A stretch of 64,000 bases of DNA from an uncultured Pelagibacteraceae bacterium. Lineage in GTDB: Bacteria; Pseudomonadota; Alphaproteobacteria; Pelagibacterales; Pelagibacteraceae. The DNA is taken from positions 1 to 64,000 of the forward strand of contig CACORY010000004.1 of the NCBI GenBank assembly GCA_902629695.1, written 5' to 3'. Of the stretch, positions 10,630 to 23,232 are shown piece by piece (position 1 is the first letter of the stretch; the number at the start of each line of letters is the position of its first letter). The position numbers and the translations under genes are program-made. The notes beneath the pieces are model-generated. The model saw only the letters and a program-made list of their open reading frames with translations. It searched no databases and had not been told where the DNA came from.

Positions 10630-13600
10630 ATGAAAAAAGAATTATCAGAGTTATTTAAAAATTCAGAAATAATAGAGTCTCAAAATTTTAATAGCATTAA
10701 AATTTCTTTGGCAAGTCCTGAAAAAATAAAATCTTGGACCTATGGTGAGATAAAGAAACCAGAAACAATTAATTATAGAACTTTTAGACCTGAAAAAGAT
10801 GGACTTTTTTGTGCAAGAATATTTGGTCCAATTAAAGACTATGAGTGTTTATGCGGTAAATATAAAAGAATGAAATTTAGAGGGATAATATGTGAAAAAT
10901 GTGGTGTCGAGGTAACAAAGTCAAATGTTAGAAGAGAGAGAATGGGCCACATAAATCTTGCTACTCCTGTTGCCCATATCTGGTTTTTAAAATCTTTACC
11001 AAGCAGAATTGCTCTAGCGGTCGATATGAAATTAAAAGAAATTGAGAGAGTTTTGTACTTTGAAAATTTCATAGTAATAGAACCTGGGCTAACAGGATTA
11101 CAAAAAAATCAACTTTTAAATGAAGAGGAACTAGCAAAATACCAAGATGAATTTGGAGAAGAAGCTTTTACAGCTGGTATAGGTGCAGAGGCAGTTCTTG
11201 AAATGTTAAAAAGTTTAAATTTAGAATCTGAAAGAAAAAACCTAGTTAACTATATTAAAGAAACAAAATCAAAAGTTAATGAAGAAAGAGCAATCAAAAG
11301 ATTAAAGTTAATTGAGTCATTTATTGAAACTGGTCAAAAACCTGAGTGGATGATTATGACTGTTGTTCCTGTAATTCCACCAGAGTTAAGACCTTTAGTT
11401 CCATTAGATGGTGGAAGGTTTGCAACATCTGATCTAAACGATCTTTATAGAAGAGTAATAAATAGAAATAATCGTTTGAAAAGATTAATGGATTTAAAAG
11501 CTCCTGACATAATTGTTAGAAACGAAAAACGTATGCTCCAAGAATCTGTTGATGCACTTTTTGACAATGGAAGAAGAGGTAGAGTAATTACTGGCACAGG
11601 CAAAAGACCATTAAAATCGCTTGCCGAAATGTTAAAAGGTAAACAAGGAAGATTTAGACAAAATTTATTAGGTAAACGAGTTGATTACTCTGGTAGATCA
11701 GTAATCGTTGTAGGACCAGATCTAAAATTACATGAATGTGGTTTGCCAAAAAAAATGGCATTAGAATTATTTAAACCATTTTTATATGCTAGGTTAAATA
11801 AATTAGGGTTAGCATCAACTATCAAACAAGCAAAAAAATTGGTTGAAAAAGAAACCAATGCTGTATGGGATGCATTAGAACTTATTGTAAGAGAACACCC
11901 TGTTTTATTAAATCGGGCTCCAACTCTTCATAGACTTGGAGTTCAAGCTTTTGAACCAAAATTAATTGAAGGAGATGCAATTGAATTACATCCATTAACA
12001 TGTGCAGCTTTTAACGCAGATTTTGACGGAGATCAAATGGCAGTCCATGTACCTTTAAGTCTTGAAGCTCAATTAGAGGCAAGAATTTTGATGCTTTCAA
12101 CAAATAATATTTTATCCCCATCTAATGGGAAACCTATAATTGTACCGAGCCAAGATATGATTTTGGGTATCTATTATTTATCCCAAGAACCAGTAACTGA
12201 TAAACCAATGGGTTATTTTTTAGATGCTGATCAAATTGAATTTGCATTGTCTTCTGATCAGATTAAAGTTCATAGCACGATTATTTCAAGATTTGAGACA
12301 GTAGATGAAAAAGGTAATAAAAAATTTGAAAAATATACGTCTACTGCTGGAAGGTTTTTATTAGCAAATTTACTTCCTAAAAATTTTAATATCAAATTTT
12401 CTTTAATTGATAGGCTTTTACCTAAAAAAACTGTTTCAGAAATTATTGATGTAGTTTTTAGATTTTGTGGTCAAAAAACAACTGTAATTTTCTGTGATAA
12501 ACTGAAAGACTTAGGTTTTAAGCATGCGTTTAAAGCTGGAATTTCATTTGGTAAAGATGACTTGGTAATACCAGAAAATAAAACACAACTAATTGATGAC
12601 ACTAAAAAATTAATCGCAGATTATGAAACACAATACGCAGAAGGTTTAATTACTAGAGGTGAAAAATATAATAAAGTGGTTGATGCTTGGTCAAAGTGTA
12701 CAGATAAAGTTGCAGGTGAAATGATGAAAGGTATTTCAGCTACAGAGAAAACTTCTGAAGGACTTAAAATCAATTCAGTATTTATGATGGCTGATAGTGG
12801 TGCTAGAGGCTCAGCTGCTCAAATGAAACAATTAGCAGGAATGAGAGGATTAATTGCAAAACCATCTGGAGAAATTATTGAAAGTCCAATTACTTCAAAT
12901 TTTAAAGAGGGTTTGACTGCTCTTGAATATTTTAATTCTACTCACGGAGCTCGAAAAGGTTTAGCTGATACAGCTTTAAAAACTGCTAGTTCAGGTTATT
13001 TAACAAGAAGATTATGTGATGTCGCCCAAGACTTAACAATTACAAAAAAAAACTGTGATACCCCAGGGTTCATTGAATTATCAGAAATTTTAGAAGGGGG
13101 AAATGTTGTTGTTAGTTTATCAGAAAGAGCACTAGGGAGAGTAGCAGCTTCTGATGTAAAACATCCATTGACTGGAGATGTGATAATTAAAAAACTTTCA
13201 ATGATAGATGAGTTTGGATGTGATGAGATTGATGCAGCAGGTATAAAGTCACTAAAAGTTTTTTCTGTGATGACTTGTAGCTCAAAAGAAGGAGTTTGTG
13301 CTACCTGTTATGGAAGAGATTTATCTAGAGGTAAAATGGTCCATGTCGGCGAGGCAATTGGAATGATCTCTGCACAATCAATTGGTGAACCAGGAACTCA
13401 ATTAACCATGCGAACTTTCCACGTTGGTGGTACTGCATCAGTGAAACAAGATTCTCAAATTGTAACTAAAAATGAGGGAGTTTTGAAAATTATAAATTCA
13501 AATATTTTAGAGGACTCGAAGAAAAATCTAATAGTTATGGGTAGAAATACTCAATTATCTATTGAAGATGATAATGGAGTTCAAGTTGCAATTTATAAAG

Positions 13601-14793
13601 TTGCTTATGGTTCAAGATTATTTTTTAAAAATGGTGATAAAGTAAATGCAAACACAAAAATTTGTGAATGGGATCCATACACAACACCAGTAATTGCTGA
13701 AAAAAGTGGTATAGCAAGTTATGTAGACTTAATTGATGGAGTTACTATACAAGAAACTACTGATGATGCGACTGGTATTTCCTCAAAATCAGTTATTGAT
13801 TGGAGATCACAGTCAAAGAGTTCTGAATTAAAACCTCGTATTACATTAAGAGATGAAAAAGGAAATGTAATTAAAAAAGCAGATGATAATGAAGCAAGAT
13901 ATTATTTAGTTCCTGATTCAATTTTATCAGTAAAAGATGGTCAAAAAGTTTCAGCAGGAGATGTAATTGCACGACTACCTAAAGAGACAACTAAAACAAA
14001 AGATATTACTGGAGGTCTTCCAAGAGTAGCAGAATTATTTGAGGCTAGAAAAGCAAAAGATAGTGCAATAATAGCAGAGAATGATGGACAAGTTGTTTTT
14101 GGTAAAGAGGTACGTGGCAAACAAAGAGTTTCAATTGTTCCTGAAGATGGATCTGAACCCTCAAATTATTTAATTCCTAAGGGTAAACATATTAATTTTA
14201 ATCAGGGTGAAAAAATTAAAAAAGGTGAATATCTTCTAGATGGCCAACCTCTTCCGCATGATATTTTAAGAATAATGGGAATAAAAGATTTAACAGAATA
14301 TTTCGTTAATCAAGTCCAAGAAGTTTATAGATTACAGGGAGTAATTATAAATGATAAGCATATTGAAACGATTTTAAGACAAATGCTTAAAAAAGTTGAA
14401 ATTAAATCTTCAGGTGATTCATCATATTTGCCTGGTGAAATTGTTGATCGAATAAAATTCGAAAATATGAACGAAAAATTAAAATCTGAAGGAAAAAAAC
14501 CTGCTCTTGGTGAAAGAGTATTAATGGGTATTACTAAAGCATCATTACAGACTGAGTCATTTATATCTGCTGCATCATTCCAAGAGACTACTAGAGTACT
14601 TACAGATGCTGCAATAAAAGGTAAAGTTGATCCTTTGAATGGTCTTAAAGAAAATGTAATTGTAGGTAGATTAGTTCCTGCTGGCACTGGAAATATTAAG
14701 AACAAGTGGAATAAAAAAGCTCTTGAGGATGATAATAAATTCTTGTCAGAACAGGAGAAGATAGAGCCTTCTGAAAGCCAGACAAATCAGTAA
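10630..14793 (+). CDS. rpoC: DNA-directed RNA polymerase subunit beta'
   Basis: 1387 aa; '[16 protein letters not shown]' catalytic motif; zinc-binding '[23 protein letters not shown]'. Confidence 0.99.
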   Translation: MKKELSELFKNSEIIESQNFNSIKISLASPEKIKSWTYGEIKKPETINYRTFRPEKDGLFCARIFGPIKDYECLCGKYKRMKFRGIICEKCGVEVTKSNVRRERMGHINLATPVAHIWFLKSLPSRIALAVDMKLKEIERVLYFENFIVIEPGLTGLQKNQLLNEEELAKYQDEFGEEAFTAGIGAEAVLEMLKSLNLESERKNLVNYIKETKSKVNEERAIKRLKLIESFIETGQKPEWMIMTVVPVIPPELRPLVPLDGGRFATSDLNDLYRRVINRNNRLKRLMDLKAPDIIVRNEKRMLQESVDALFDNGRRGRVITGTGKRPLKSLAEMLKGKQGRFRQNLLGKRVDYSGRSVIVVGPDLKLHECGLPKKMALELFKPFLYARLNKLGLASTIKQAKKLVEKETNAVWDALELIVREHPVLLNRAPTLHRLGVQAFEPKLIEGDAIELHPLTCAAFNADFDGDQMAVHVPLSLEAQLEARILMLSTNNILSPSNGKPIIVPSQDMILGIYYLSQEPVTDKPMGYFLDADQIEFALSSDQIKVHSTIISRFETVDEKGNKKFEKYTSTAGRFLLANLLPKNFNIKFSLIDRLLPKKTVSEIIDVVFRFCGQKTTVIFCDKLKDLGFKHAFKAGISFGKDDLVIPENKTQLIDDTKKLIADYETQYAEGLITRGEKYNKVVDAWSKCTDKVAGEMMKGISATEKTSEGLKINSVFMMADSGARGSAAQMKQLAGMRGLIAKPSGEIIESPITSNFKEGLTALEYFNSTHGARKGLADTALKTASSGYLTRRLCDVAQDLTITKKNCDTPGFIELSEILEGGNVVVSLSERALGRVAASDVKHPLTGDVIIKKLSMIDEFGCDEIDAAGIKSLKVFSVMTCSSKEGVCATCYGRDLSRGKMVHVGEAIGMISAQSIGEPGTQLTMRTFHVGGTASVKQDSQIVTKNEGVLKIINSNILEDSKKNLIVMGRNTQLSIEDDNGVQVAIYKVAYGSRLFFKNGDKVNANTKICEWDPYTTPVIAEKSGIASYVDLIDGVTIQETTDDATGISSKSVIDWRSQSKSSELKPRITLRDEKGNVIKKADDNEARYYLVPDSILSVKDGQKVSAGDVIARLPKETTKTKDITGGLPRVAELFEARKAKDSAIIAENDGQVVFGKEVRGKQRVSIVPEDGSEPSNYLIPKGKHINFNQGEKIKKGEYLLDGQPLPHDILRIMGIKDLTEYFVNQVQEVYRLQGVIINDKHIETILRQMLKKVEIKSSGDSSYLPGEIVDRIKFENMNEKLKSEGKKPALGERVLMGITKASLQTESFISAASFQETTRVLTDAAIKGKVDPLNGLKENVIVGRLVPAGTGNIKNKWNKKALEDDNKFLSEQEKIEPSESQTNQ

Positions 14794-14822
14794 AAATAAG
14801 TATTAAAATCAATAGTTTTAGT

Positions 14823-14850
14823 TTGACAAAATCAAATTAATAAGTAATTT
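14823..14850 (+). promoter_or_regulatory. Candidate sigma70-type promoter for rpsL-rpsG-fusA
   Basis: TTGACA (14823-14828), 16-nt spacer, TAATTT (14845-14850); would place the start at the base of the structured leader. Confidence 0.4.
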
Positions 14851-14854
14851 GGCG

Positions 14855-14935
14855 ATATTTTTGGTTGGAACGTAGTACTACTTAACGTACTAAACGCTGC
14901 CATAATAACCTGTCAGTTATTTCACTCAAAAATAT
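14855..14935 (+). ncRNA. Candidate structured 5' leader RNA upstream of rpsL
   Basis: Closing helix ATATTTTTG (14855-14863)/CAAAAATAT (14927-14935) enclosing two hairpins: TAGTAC/GTACTA (14873-14878/14887-14892) and AATAAC/GTTATT (14904-14909/14916-14921). Confidence 0.55.
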
Positions 14936-14959
14936 TAACTAATTTAAAAAATAAGAATT

Positions 14960-15331
14960 ATGCCAACGATTAATCAGTTGTTAAAAAAAAAAAGAGTAAA
15001 ACAAATTACCAGGAATAAAGTACCTGCTCTTGAAAAACAACCTTTGAAAAGAGGTGTATGTGTGAAAGTTTATACAACTACTCCCAAGAAACCTAATTCA
15101 GCTTTAAGAAAAGTTGCTAGAGTGAGATTATCCAATGGTTTTGAAGTTACAGCTTATATACCTGGTGAAGGACATAATTTACAAGAACACTCAGTTGTTT
15201 TAATAAGAGGTGGAAGAGTAAAAGATTTGCCGGGTGTTAGGTACCATATTTTAAGAGGAAACTTAGATACTCAAGGTGTTGCGAATAGAAAAAAAAGAAG
15301 ATCTTTATACGGAACAAAAAAAGGTAAATAA
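14960..15331 (+). CDS. rpsL: 30S ribosomal protein S12
   Basis: '[63 protein letters not shown]'. Confidence 0.99.
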   Translation: MPTINQLLKKKRVKQITRNKVPALEKQPLKRGVCVKVYTTTPKKPNSALRKVARVRLSNGFEVTAYIPGEGHNLQEHSVVLIRGGRVKDLPGVRYHILRGNLDTQGVANRKKRRSLYGTKKGK

Positions 15332-15333
15332 CA

Positions 15334-15804
15334 ATGTCCAGAAAAAAAACTCAGCCTAAAAAAAATATTGTTCCAGATCCAAAGTATAATTCCACTATAA
15401 TTCCAAAATTAATAAATAATATTATGTATGATGGTAAGAGAGGTGTAGCAGCTAAGATTGTTTATGATGCTATTGAAAAAATCAAAACAAAATCTAAAGA
15501 AGATCCAATTAATATTTTTAATGAAGCGATTAATAACATCAAACCTACTGTCGAAGTAAGATCTAGAAGAGTTGGTGGAGCAACTTATCAAGTTCCAGTT
15601 GAGGTAAAAAGTAAAAGAGCTCAAGCTCTTGCAATAAGATGGTTAGTTGATTCAGCAAGAAAAAGAAAAGATAAGTATATGTCAGATAAAATTTTCAGTG
15701 AACTTTTTGATGCTTATGAAAAAAAAGGTGCTGCTGTAAAAAAAAGAGAAGATGTACACAAAATGGCAGAGTCGAATAAAGCCTTTGCACACTTTAGATG
15801 GTAA
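15334..15804 (+). CDS. rpsG: 30S ribosomal protein S7
   Basis: 'VEVRSRRVGGATYQVPVEVKSKRAQALAIRWLV'. Confidence 0.99.
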   Translation: MSRKKTQPKKNIVPDPKYNSTIIPKLINNIMYDGKRGVAAKIVYDAIEKIKTKSKEDPINIFNEAINNIKPTVEVRSRRVGGATYQVPVEVKSKRAQALAIRWLVDSARKRKDKYMSDKIFSELFDAYEKKGAAVKKREDVHKMAESNKAFAHFRW

Positions 15805-15810
15805 TATTTT

Positions 15811-17889
15811 ATGGCTAGATCACATACATTAGATAAATATAGAAACATTGGGATCATGGCTCATATCGATGCTGGTAAAACTACTACTACTGAAAGAATT
15901 TTATATTATACAGGAAAAAGTCATAAAATAGGTGAGGTACATGATGGTGCTGCCACAATGGACTGGATGGAACAAGAGCAGGAGAGAGGAATAACAATTA
16001 CCTCTGCAGCTACTACATGTTTTTGGCAAGATCATAGAATTAATATTATAGATACTCCAGGTCACGTTGATTTTACTATTGAAGTTGAAAGATCATTAAA
16101 AGTTTTAGATGGAGCTGTAGCTGTATTTGATGGTGTAGCAGGTGTAGAGCCACAATCCGAAACAGTATGGAGACAAGCTGATAAATATAAAGTTCCAAGA
16201 ATTTGTTTTGTTAATAAATTAGATAGAACTGGAGCTGACTTCTTTAGATGCGTTGATATGATTAAAGATAGATTAGGAGCTAAGCCATTAGTTTTACAAA
16301 TTCCGGTTGGAATTGAAGCATCATTAACAGGTGTTGTAGACCTAGTAAAAATGAAAGCTCAAATTTGGAAAAATGAAGCCTTAGGCGCAGAGTGGGAATA
16401 CAAAGATATACCTGATGATTTAAAAGAATTAGCTAACAAATATAGAACAGAATTAGTTGAAATTGCAGTTGAGCAAGATGAAAAATTAATGGAAAGTTAT
16501 TTAAATGGTGATGAAATTAAAGAAGATGACCTTAAAAAATGTATAAGAAAAGGAACATTAAATTTTGATTTTGTTCCAGTTTTAACTGGATCAGCATTCA
16601 AAAATAAAGGTGTTCAACCATTATTAGACGCTGTTGTAAACTATTTACCAAGCCCTTTAGATATTGGTTCAATTAAAGGCACAAAAGTTGGATCTGATGA
16701 AGAAGTGGAAATGAAATTTGATGATAATGCAGCATTTTCTGCATTAGCATTTAAAGTTGCCAATGATCCATTCGTTGGATCTTTAACGTTTATAAGGATT
16801 TATTCTGGAACCATTAAATCTGGTACTGCAATATATAATTCTTCTACTGATAAAGAAGAGAGAGTAGGAAGAATGTTACTTATGCATGCAAATTCTCGAG
16901 AAGATATTAAAGAAGCAAATGCGGGTGATATAGTTTCGTTAGCTGGTCTTAAAAATACAATGACGGGACATACTTTGTGTAATAAAGAAAATTTAGTTTT
17001 ATTAGAGCCAATGGAATTTCCTGATCCAGTTATTGAAATCGCTGTAGAGCCAAAAACAAAAGGTGACCAAGAGAAGATGGGAGAGGCTTTGGCAAGATTA
17101 GCAAAAGAGGATCCATCATTTAGAGTTTCTTCGGATGAAGAGTCGGGACAAACAATAATCAAGGGTATGGGTGAATTACACTTAGATATTATCGTTGATA
17201 GAATGAAAAGAGAATTCAAAGTTGAGGCAAATGTTGGAGCTCCACAAGTTGCTTATAGAGAAACTATTGAGAAATCTGCTGAATTTGAATACATCCATAA
17301 AAAACAAAGTGGTGGTGCTGGACAGTTTGCTAAAGTAAAACTTTTTGTCGAGCCACAAGAACCTGGTGAAGGAAGACTTGTCGAAAGTGCAATTAAAGGT
17401 GGTGCAATTCCAAAGGAGTTTATACCTGGTGTAGAAAAAGGCATAGAAACAGTTTCTGATAGTGGAATTTTAGCTGGATTTCCAATGATTGATTATAAAG
17501 TAACGATAGTAGATGGATTGCATCATGATGTTGACTCGAGTGTATTAGCTTTTGAATTAGCAAGTAGAGCTTGTTTTAAACAAGCTTGTACTAATGGTGG
17601 ATTAAAATTATTAGAGCCTATTATGCGAGTTGAGGTCGTGACACCTGAAGATTATATGGGAGATGTTATTGGTGATTTAAATAGTAGAAGAGGTCAAATT
17701 AGCACTCAAGAACAAAGAGGTAATGCTACTGTAATAACTGCTATGGTTCCTTTAGCTAATATGTTTGGATATATAAACAATTTAAGATCGATGTCTCAAG
17801 GTAGAGCTCAATACTCCATGTTTTTTGATCATTATTCAAAAGTACCACAAAATGTACAGGACGAAGTAACTAAGAAAGTAGCTGGGTAA
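15811..17889 (+). CDS. fusA: Elongation factor G
   Basis: 692 aa; '[23 protein letters not shown]', '[23 protein letters not shown]'. Confidence 0.99.
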   Translation: MARSHTLDKYRNIGIMAHIDAGKTTTTERILYYTGKSHKIGEVHDGAATMDWMEQEQERGITITSAATTCFWQDHRINIIDTPGHVDFTIEVERSLKVLDGAVAVFDGVAGVEPQSETVWRQADKYKVPRICFVNKLDRTGADFFRCVDMIKDRLGAKPLVLQIPVGIEASLTGVVDLVKMKAQIWKNEALGAEWEYKDIPDDLKELANKYRTELVEIAVEQDEKLMESYLNGDEIKEDDLKKCIRKGTLNFDFVPVLTGSAFKNKGVQPLLDAVVNYLPSPLDIGSIKGTKVGSDEEVEMKFDDNAAFSALAFKVANDPFVGSLTFIRIYSGTIKSGTAIYNSSTDKEERVGRMLLMHANSREDIKEANAGDIVSLAGLKNTMTGHTLCNKENLVLLEPMEFPDPVIEIAVEPKTKGDQEKMGEALARLAKEDPSFRVSSDEESGQTIIKGMGELHLDIIVDRMKREFKVEANVGAPQVAYRETIEKSAEFEYIHKKQSGGAGQFAKVKLFVEPQEPGEGRLVESAIKGGAIPKEFIPGVEKGIETVSDSGILAGFPMIDYKVTIVDGLHHDVDSSVLAFELASRACFKQACTNGGLKLLEPIMRVEVVTPEDYMGDVIGDLNSRRGQISTQEQRGNATVITAMVPLANMFGYINNLRSMSQGRAQYSMFFDHYSKVPQNVQDEVTKKVAG

Positions 17890-17890
17890 T

Positions 17891-18199
17891 ATGGAAAAGC
17901 AAAATATAAGAATTAAACTTAGGGCGTATGATAATAAAATTCTAGATGCTTCTACTGAAGAAATAGTAAATACTGTAAAAAGAACGGGAGCTACTATAAA
18001 AGGTCCTATACCATTACCAACAAGAATTGAAAGATATACAGTTCTTAGATCACCCCATATTGATAAGAAAAGTAGAGAACAATTTGAGTCTAGAACACAT
18101 AAAAGATTAATTGATATTATTGAACCAACCCCACAAACTGTTGAAGCTCTCATGAAATTGGACCTAGCTTCAGGTGTAGACGTGGAGATTAAGATATAA
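17891..18199 (+). CDS. rpsJ: 30S ribosomal protein S10
   Basis: '[61 protein letters not shown]'. Confidence 0.98.
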   Translation: MEKQNIRIKLRAYDNKILDASTEEIVNTVKRTGATIKGPIPLPTRIERYTVLRSPHIDKKSREQFESRTHKRLIDIIEPTPQTVEALMKLDLASGVDVEIKI

Positions 18200-18201
18200 T
18201 T

Positions 18202-18912
18202 ATGAATGAAATAGCTTTACTAGGAAAGAAACTTGGTATGACAAGAGAGTTTTATAAGACTGGTCAACTGGTGCCAGTAACTGTCTTGAAAATGGAAAAA
18301 GCAAGAGTAATTCAAGTAATTGATCAAGAAAAGAGAGGTTACAAGGCAGTTCAACTAGGCTACGGCAAAATTAAAAATTCAAAATTGACAAAGGCTATGA
18401 AGGGTTATTTTACAAAAAAGAATACTGAGGCAAAAAAAAGATTAAAAGAGTTTAGAGTTATTAGTACAGAAAATTTTAAAGAGGGAAATGAGTTTGGATT
18501 AGAAATATTTAAGGATATTAAATTTGTAGACACTAAATCAAAAACAATTGGTAAAGGATTTGCAGGGGCAATGAAAAGACATAATTTTGGTGGATTAAGA
18601 GCAACTCATGGTGTTTCTATATCTCACAGATCTCATGGTTCAACTGGCCAAAGACAAGATCCAGGTAAAGTCTTTAAAGGAAAAAAAATGGCCGGTCATA
18701 TGGGAGACAAACTGAGAACTATGCAAAATATAGAAATTATTAAAACAGATTTAGAAAATGAACTTTTATATCTAAAAGGATCGATACCAGGATCAAAAAA
18801 TTCAGAAGTATTAGTTAAAGGATCTGTAAAAAACATTAAAAAATTAACAATTGCTGAAAAAGCTAAAGCTGCTGAAATTGCTAAAAAAACACCAGAGAAA
18901 AAGAAAAAATAA
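18202..18912 (+). CDS. rplC: 50S ribosomal protein L3
   Basis: 'GKKLGMTREF', 'RATHGVSISHRSHGSTGQRQDPGKVFKGKKMAGHMG'. Confidence 0.98.
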   Translation: MNEIALLGKKLGMTREFYKTGQLVPVTVLKMEKARVIQVIDQEKRGYKAVQLGYGKIKNSKLTKAMKGYFTKKNTEAKKRLKEFRVISTENFKEGNEFGLEIFKDIKFVDTKSKTIGKGFAGAMKRHNFGGLRATHGVSISHRSHGSTGQRQDPGKVFKGKKMAGHMGDKLRTMQNIEIIKTDLENELLYLKGSIPGSKNSEVLVKGSVKNIKKLTIAEKAKAAEIAKKTPEKKKK

Positions 18913-19535
18913 TGAAAGTAGAAAAATTAAATTTAAATGGAAAAAAAGATTCTATCGAGCTTTTAGATAAAATTTTTTCAGTCAAGATAAATTCAAAACT
19001 GGTAAATAGTGTTCTTTATAAAACAAACGCTAATTACAAAGGTCGACATGCTAAGACAAAACAACAAAATGAAGTTTCAGGTCCTACATCTAAAATTTAT
19101 GCTCAAAAAGGCACAGGTAATGCAAGACATGCAAGTAGAAAAGCTCCTATTTTTGTTGGTGGTGGTATAGCTCATGGTCCAAAAGGTGAGTCATCCTATA
19201 AAAAGAGAAAATTAAACAAAAGTGAAAAAAAACAAAGCATTGCCTCTTTATTTAGTGAAAAAATTAAGAATAAAAATCTTTTAATTTTTAATGATTTTGT
19301 ATCAGAAATTAAAAAAACAAAAGAGATGAATATCATTATTAAAAAATTTGATATTACAAATTCATTAATAATTTTAGATAAAGTTTCAAAAGATAAAATT
19401 GAAAAATCTATAAGAAATATTCCAAATATTAAAGTGACAGATATAAATCATTTTAGTGCATTTGATATTGTCAAATTTAAAAAAGTTGTCTTTACAGAGA
19501 GCTCAGTTAAAGAACTAGAAAAGAGGTATGCTTAA
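18912..19535 (+). CDS. rplD: 50S ribosomal protein L4
   Basis: 'YAQKGTGNARHASRKAPIFVGGGIAHGPK'. Confidence 0.97.
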   Translation: MKVEKLNLNGKKDSIELLDKIFSVKINSKLVNSVLYKTNANYKGRHAKTKQQNEVSGPTSKIYAQKGTGNARHASRKAPIFVGGGIAHGPKGESSYKKRKLNKSEKKQSIASLFSEKIKNKNLLIFNDFVSEIKKTKEMNIIIKKFDITNSLIILDKVSKDKIEKSIRNIPNIKVTDINHFSAFDIVKFKKVVFTESSVKELEKRYA

Positions 19536-19830
19536 TATGAATAAAATTCATTTATACGATAAGATTTTATCACCTCAAGTAACAGAGAAATCGACTAATT
19601 TGTCTGAACAAAATAAAATTGTATTTAAGGTACCATCAGCAGCCAATAAGAAAAATTTAAAATCAAATATTGAAAAAATTTTCAAAGTAAATGTTACTAA
19701 AATAAATATTATCAACAAACAAAGTAGAACAAAATTAACAAGAGGAAGAAAAACTAAAGTTTCAGGATTTAAAAAAGCGATAGTTACATTAAAAAAAGGT
19801 CAAAGTATTGATCTAACAACAGGAATATAA
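19528..19830 (+). CDS. rplW: 50S ribosomal protein L23
   Basis: 'LSPQVTEKSTNLSEQNKIVFKV', position between rplD and rplB. Confidence 0.96.
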   Translation: MLNMNKIHLYDKILSPQVTEKSTNLSEQNKIVFKVPSAANKKNLKSNIEKIFKVNVTKINIINKQSRTKLTRGRKTKVSGFKKAIVTLKKGQSIDLTTGI

Positions 19831-19831
19831 A

Positions 19832-20671
19832 ATGGCACTAAAAACTTTTAAACCTTACACAAAATCAACAAGAGGAACAATTCTTGTGGATCGAAATGGT
19901 CTTTGGAAAGGAAAACCTTTTAAATCTTTAGTTTCACCAAAAAACTCAATGAAAGGTAGAAATAATTATGGACGAATAACTTCTGTTAACAGAGCAGGGG
20001 GTCATAAAAAAATGTATAGACATGTCGATTTTTATAGAAAAAAATTTGATATGCCAGCAATTGTGGAAAGAATTGAATATGATCCAAATAGATCTTGTTA
20101 CATTATGTTAGTAAAATTTGATGATAATTCACATGCTTATTATCTAGCACCTCAAAAAATTAAAGTTGGAGACAAAATTGAAAATGGATCTAAAAAAGAA
20201 ATTAAAGTTGGAAATTGTATGCCATTACAAGATATTCCAGTTGGTATTAATATTCATAATGTTGAAATTCAGCCAGGAGGTGGTGGAAAAATTGCAAGGT
20301 CTGCAGGAACTTCAGTCACCATAAGTGGTTTAGATGGAAATTATACTTTGATTAAGTTAGCCTCTGGAGAGGTGAGAAAAATTGATTCAAGATCTTTAGC
20401 TACAATTGGAGTTTTAAGTAATCCAGACCAAAAAAATATCAAAATTGGTAAAGCAGGTAGATCTAGATGGCTTGGCAGAAAACCTCATACACGAGGAGTT
20501 GTAAAAAACCCTGTTGATCACCCACATGGAGGTGGTGAAGGAAAAACAGCTGGGGGTAGACACCCAGTTTCTCCAACAGGTCAATCAGCAAAAGGTTTAA
20601 AAACAAGAGATAACAAAAGAACAGATAAATTTATAGTTAGAAGAAGAAATAAAAGAAAGGATACAAAATAA
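19832..20671 (+). CDS. rplB: 50S ribosomal protein L2
   Basis: '[34 protein letters not shown]'. Confidence 0.99.
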   Translation: MALKTFKPYTKSTRGTILVDRNGLWKGKPFKSLVSPKNSMKGRNNYGRITSVNRAGGHKKMYRHVDFYRKKFDMPAIVERIEYDPNRSCYIMLVKFDDNSHAYYLAPQKIKVGDKIENGSKKEIKVGNCMPLQDIPVGINIHNVEIQPGGGGKIARSAGTSVTISGLDGNYTLIKLASGEVRKIDSRSLATIGVLSNPDQKNIKIGKAGRSRWLGRKPHTRGVVKNPVDHPHGGGEGKTAGGRHPVSPTGQSAKGLKTRDNKRTDKFIVRRRNKRKDTK

Positions 20672-20970
20672 TGGCAAGAGCTGTGTGGAAGGGGCCTTTT
20701 GTTGAGCTTAATTTGATCAAAAAAGTTGATAAATATAAAGCTGACTCAAAAAAAATACCTATTAAAACATGGTCTAGAAAGTCAACAATTATTCCTGACT
20801 TCGTAGGAGTAAGTTTTTTAATTTATAATGGAAAAAAATTCATTCCAATAACTATTTCGGAGGATATGGTTGGGCATAAGTTAGGAGAATTTGCACCAAC
20901 TAGAACTTTTTTTGGACATACACCAGCTGATAAAAAAGCAAAACCAGCAGAAGCGGATGAAAAAAAATAA
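20671..20970 (+). CDS. rpsS: 30S ribosomal protein S19
   Basis: '[11 protein letters not shown]', '[18 protein letters not shown]', '[18 protein letters not shown]'. Confidence 0.98.
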   Translation: MARAVWKGPFVELNLIKKVDKYKADSKKIPIKTWSRKSTIIPDFVGVSFLIYNGKKFIPITISEDMVGHKLGEFAPTRTFFGHTPADKKAKPAEADEKK

Positions 20971-20973
20971 GAT

Positions 20974-21372
20974 ATGAGTAAAAAAAAGAAAAAAGACCTT
21001 AACAAGAACAAGATTGTTAGATCTGTGAATAACAATATTAGATCTAGTGTAAGAAAATTAAATCCGATATTAAAGAATATAGTTGGAAAAAAAGTTGAAG
21101 TAGCCATAAGAGATTTGCAATTTTCTGAAAAAAGAGTCACTAAAGATATAAGAAAGACTATAAGTTCAGCGGTTGCGAATGCTGAGAATAACTTTCAATA
21201 TGATATCGATAAATTAATAGTTAAAGAAGCTTATTGTGGAAAAAAAATTATCATGAAAAGATTTAGACCAAGAGCAAAGGGAAGAGCAGCGCCAATATTA
21301 AAACCTTTCTCAAGTGTAACTATCATTCTTTCAGAGGCAAAAAAAGTGGAGGCACATGGGACAAAAAGTTAA
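20974..21372 (+). CDS. rplV: 50S ribosomal protein L22
   Basis: '[21 protein letters not shown]' C-terminus; operon position. Confidence 0.95.
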   Translation: MSKKKKKDLNKNKIVRSVNNNIRSSVRKLNPILKNIVGKKVEVAIRDLQFSEKRVTKDIRKTISSAVANAENNFQYDIDKLIVKEAYCGKKIIMKRFRPRAKGRAAPILKPFSSVTIILSEAKKVEAHGTKS

Positions 21373-22036
21373 TCCTGTCGGTTTTAGATTAGGTGTCAAT
21401 AGAGGATGGGACTCTGTTTGGTATGCTAAAAAGAAAGATTTTGGAAATTATTTAATCGAAGATTTTAAAATACGAGAATATATTAAGAAAAATGTAATAA
21501 ATTCTGGAGTTTCAAAAGTAATGATCGAAAGGACTGCAAATAAATGTTATGTAACTATTTATACTTCAAGACCAGGGTTCGTAATTGGAAAAAAGGGAAG
21601 CGATATTGATAAAATTAAAAATAATTTATCAAAATTTACTTCAAATGAAGTTACTCTAAATATAAAAGAGGTTAAAAAACCGGAAACAAATGCTTATCTT
21701 GTAGCTGAAAATATTGCTCAACAATTAGTAAAAAGAATTTCTTATAGAAGAGCAATGAAAAGGGCTATGCAATCTTGTTTAAGATTAGGAGCTAAAGGAA
21801 TAAAAGTTTCTATAAGTGGACGACTTGGTGGAAATGAAATAGCAAGAACTGAATGGTTAAGAGACGGAAGTATACCATCTCATACACTTAGAGCAGATAT
21901 TGATTATGCTGAAGCAGAAGCACTGACAACTTATGGTATTATTGGTATTAAAGTTTGGATTTATAAAGGAGAAGTTTTTGCGAAAGAATTTAGTCAAGAG
22001 ACAAACAAAGTTTCTCCAAAGGAAGGTAAAGAATAA
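21356..22036 (+). CDS. rpsC: 30S ribosomal protein S3
   Basis: '[24 protein letters not shown]', KH '[10 protein letters not shown]'. Confidence 0.98.
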   Translation: MGQKVNPVGFRLGVNRGWDSVWYAKKKDFGNYLIEDFKIREYIKKNVINSGVSKVMIERTANKCYVTIYTSRPGFVIGKKGSDIDKIKNNLSKFTSNEVTLNIKEVKKPETNAYLVAENIAQQLVKRISYRRAMKRAMQSCLRLGAKGIKVSISGRLGGNEIARTEWLRDGSIPSHTLRADIDYAEAEALTTYGIIGIKVWIYKGEVFAKEFSQETNKVSPKEGKE

Positions 22037-22446
22037 TGCTTCAACCAGTAAGAACAAAATGGCGAAAAGCCCATAAAGGAAGAATCCATGGTAATGCTTC
22101 TAGAGCTAATTTTATAAATTATGGCGCCTATGCATTAAAAGCTTTAACCCCAGATAGAGTAACTGGTAAACAAATAGAGGCAGCCCGAGTTGCTCTAACA
22201 AGACATATGAAAAGACAAGGAAGGGTATGGACTAGGATTTTCCCAAATATTCCTGTATCAAAAAAACCAATTGAAGTCAGAATGGGAAAAGGAAAAGGTT
22301 CACCAGAATTTTATGCGTGTAGAGTAAAACCAGGTAGAATTTTATTTGAAGTTGATGGAGTATCAGAACAAATTGCAAAAGAAGCATTATATAAAGCTTC
22401 AGCAAAACTACCTATCAAAACTAAAACTATAAAGAGGTTTGCTTAA
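22036..22446 (+). CDS. rplP: 50S ribosomal protein L16
   Basis: '[43 protein letters not shown]'. Confidence 0.98.
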   Translation: MLQPVRTKWRKAHKGRIHGNASRANFINYGAYALKALTPDRVTGKQIEAARVALTRHMKRQGRVWTRIFPNIPVSKKPIEVRMGKGKGSPEFYACRVKPGRILFEVDGVSEQIAKEALYKASAKLPIKTKTIKRFA

Positions 22447-22635
22447 ATGAAAAAAAAAGAAATTAAAAAATTATCTAAAGACGAAATTTTAAAAAATATT
22501 GATAAATTTAAAAAAGATTTATTTAATTTTAGGTTCCAAAAAATTAGTTCGCAGGTTACAAATCCTGCAAAAATTAGTGAGACTAAAAAAAATATTGCAA
22601 GACTTAAAACAGTTTTAAGAGGAAAAAATGCCTAA
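22447..22635 (+). CDS. rpmC: 50S ribosomal protein L29
   Basis: 62 aa, '[31 protein letters not shown]'. Confidence 0.94.
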   Translation: MKKKEIKKLSKDEILKNIDKFKKDLFNFRFQKISSQVTNPAKISETKKNIARLKTVLRGKNA

Positions 22636-22864
22636 AAAAATATTAAAAGGTGTAGTTGTGAGTGATAAACCAAACAAAACTATTACAGTAATGGTTGAAA
22701 GAAAATATTCTCATCCATTATTAAAGAAGGTAGTTAAAGTAAGAAAAAAATATAATGCGCATGATGAGAACAATAAATTTAAAATTGGTGATAAAGTTTC
22801 TATTATCGAAAGTAAACCAATTTCTAAAAACAAAAAATTTCAAGTTATGGATGGTTTAAAATAA
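22628..22864 (+). CDS. rpsQ: 30S ribosomal protein S17
   Basis: '[42 protein letters not shown]'. Confidence 0.97.
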   Translation: MPKKILKGVVVSDKPNKTITVMVERKYSHPLLKKVVKVRKKYNAHDENNKFKIGDKVSIIESKPISKNKKFQVMDGLK

Positions 22865-23232
22865 TGATACAAGTACAAACAGAATTATTAGTTGCTGACA
22901 ACACTGGAGCAAAAAAAATTGAGTGTATTAAAGTTTTAGGTGGATCAAAGAGACGATATGCAAGCATTGGTGACACAATTGTAATTGCTGTAAAAGAGGC
23001 AATACCAAAAGGTAAAGTTAAAAAAGGCTCTGTTCATAAAGCTGTGGTTGTGAGAGTTAAAAAAGGTATTCATAGAGATGATGGGTCTAAAGTAAGATTT
23101 GATAATAATGCAGCAGTTTTAGTTGATGATAAAGGTGAACCTGTTGGAACAAGAATATTTGGACCAGTGACAAGAGAATTAAGAAATCGAGGTCAAATGA
23201 AGATAATTTCTTTAGCGCCGGAGGTTTTATAA
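22864..23232 (+). CDS. rplN: 50S ribosomal protein L14
   Basis: '[37 protein letters not shown]'. Confidence 0.98.
   Translation: MIQVQTELLVADNTGAKKIECIKVLGGSKRRYASIGDTIVIAVKEAIPKGKVKKGSVHKAVVVRVKKGIHRDDGSKVRFDNNAAVLVDDKGEPVGTRIFGPVTRELRNRGQMKIISLAPEVL

Noticed and set aside
14325-14705. 126-aa antisense ORF in rpoC
   Set aside because: Fully embedded in conserved rpoC coding sequence, no homology recognised.
16800-17219. 139-aa antisense ORF in fusA
   Set aside because: Shadow ORF in a conserved gene.
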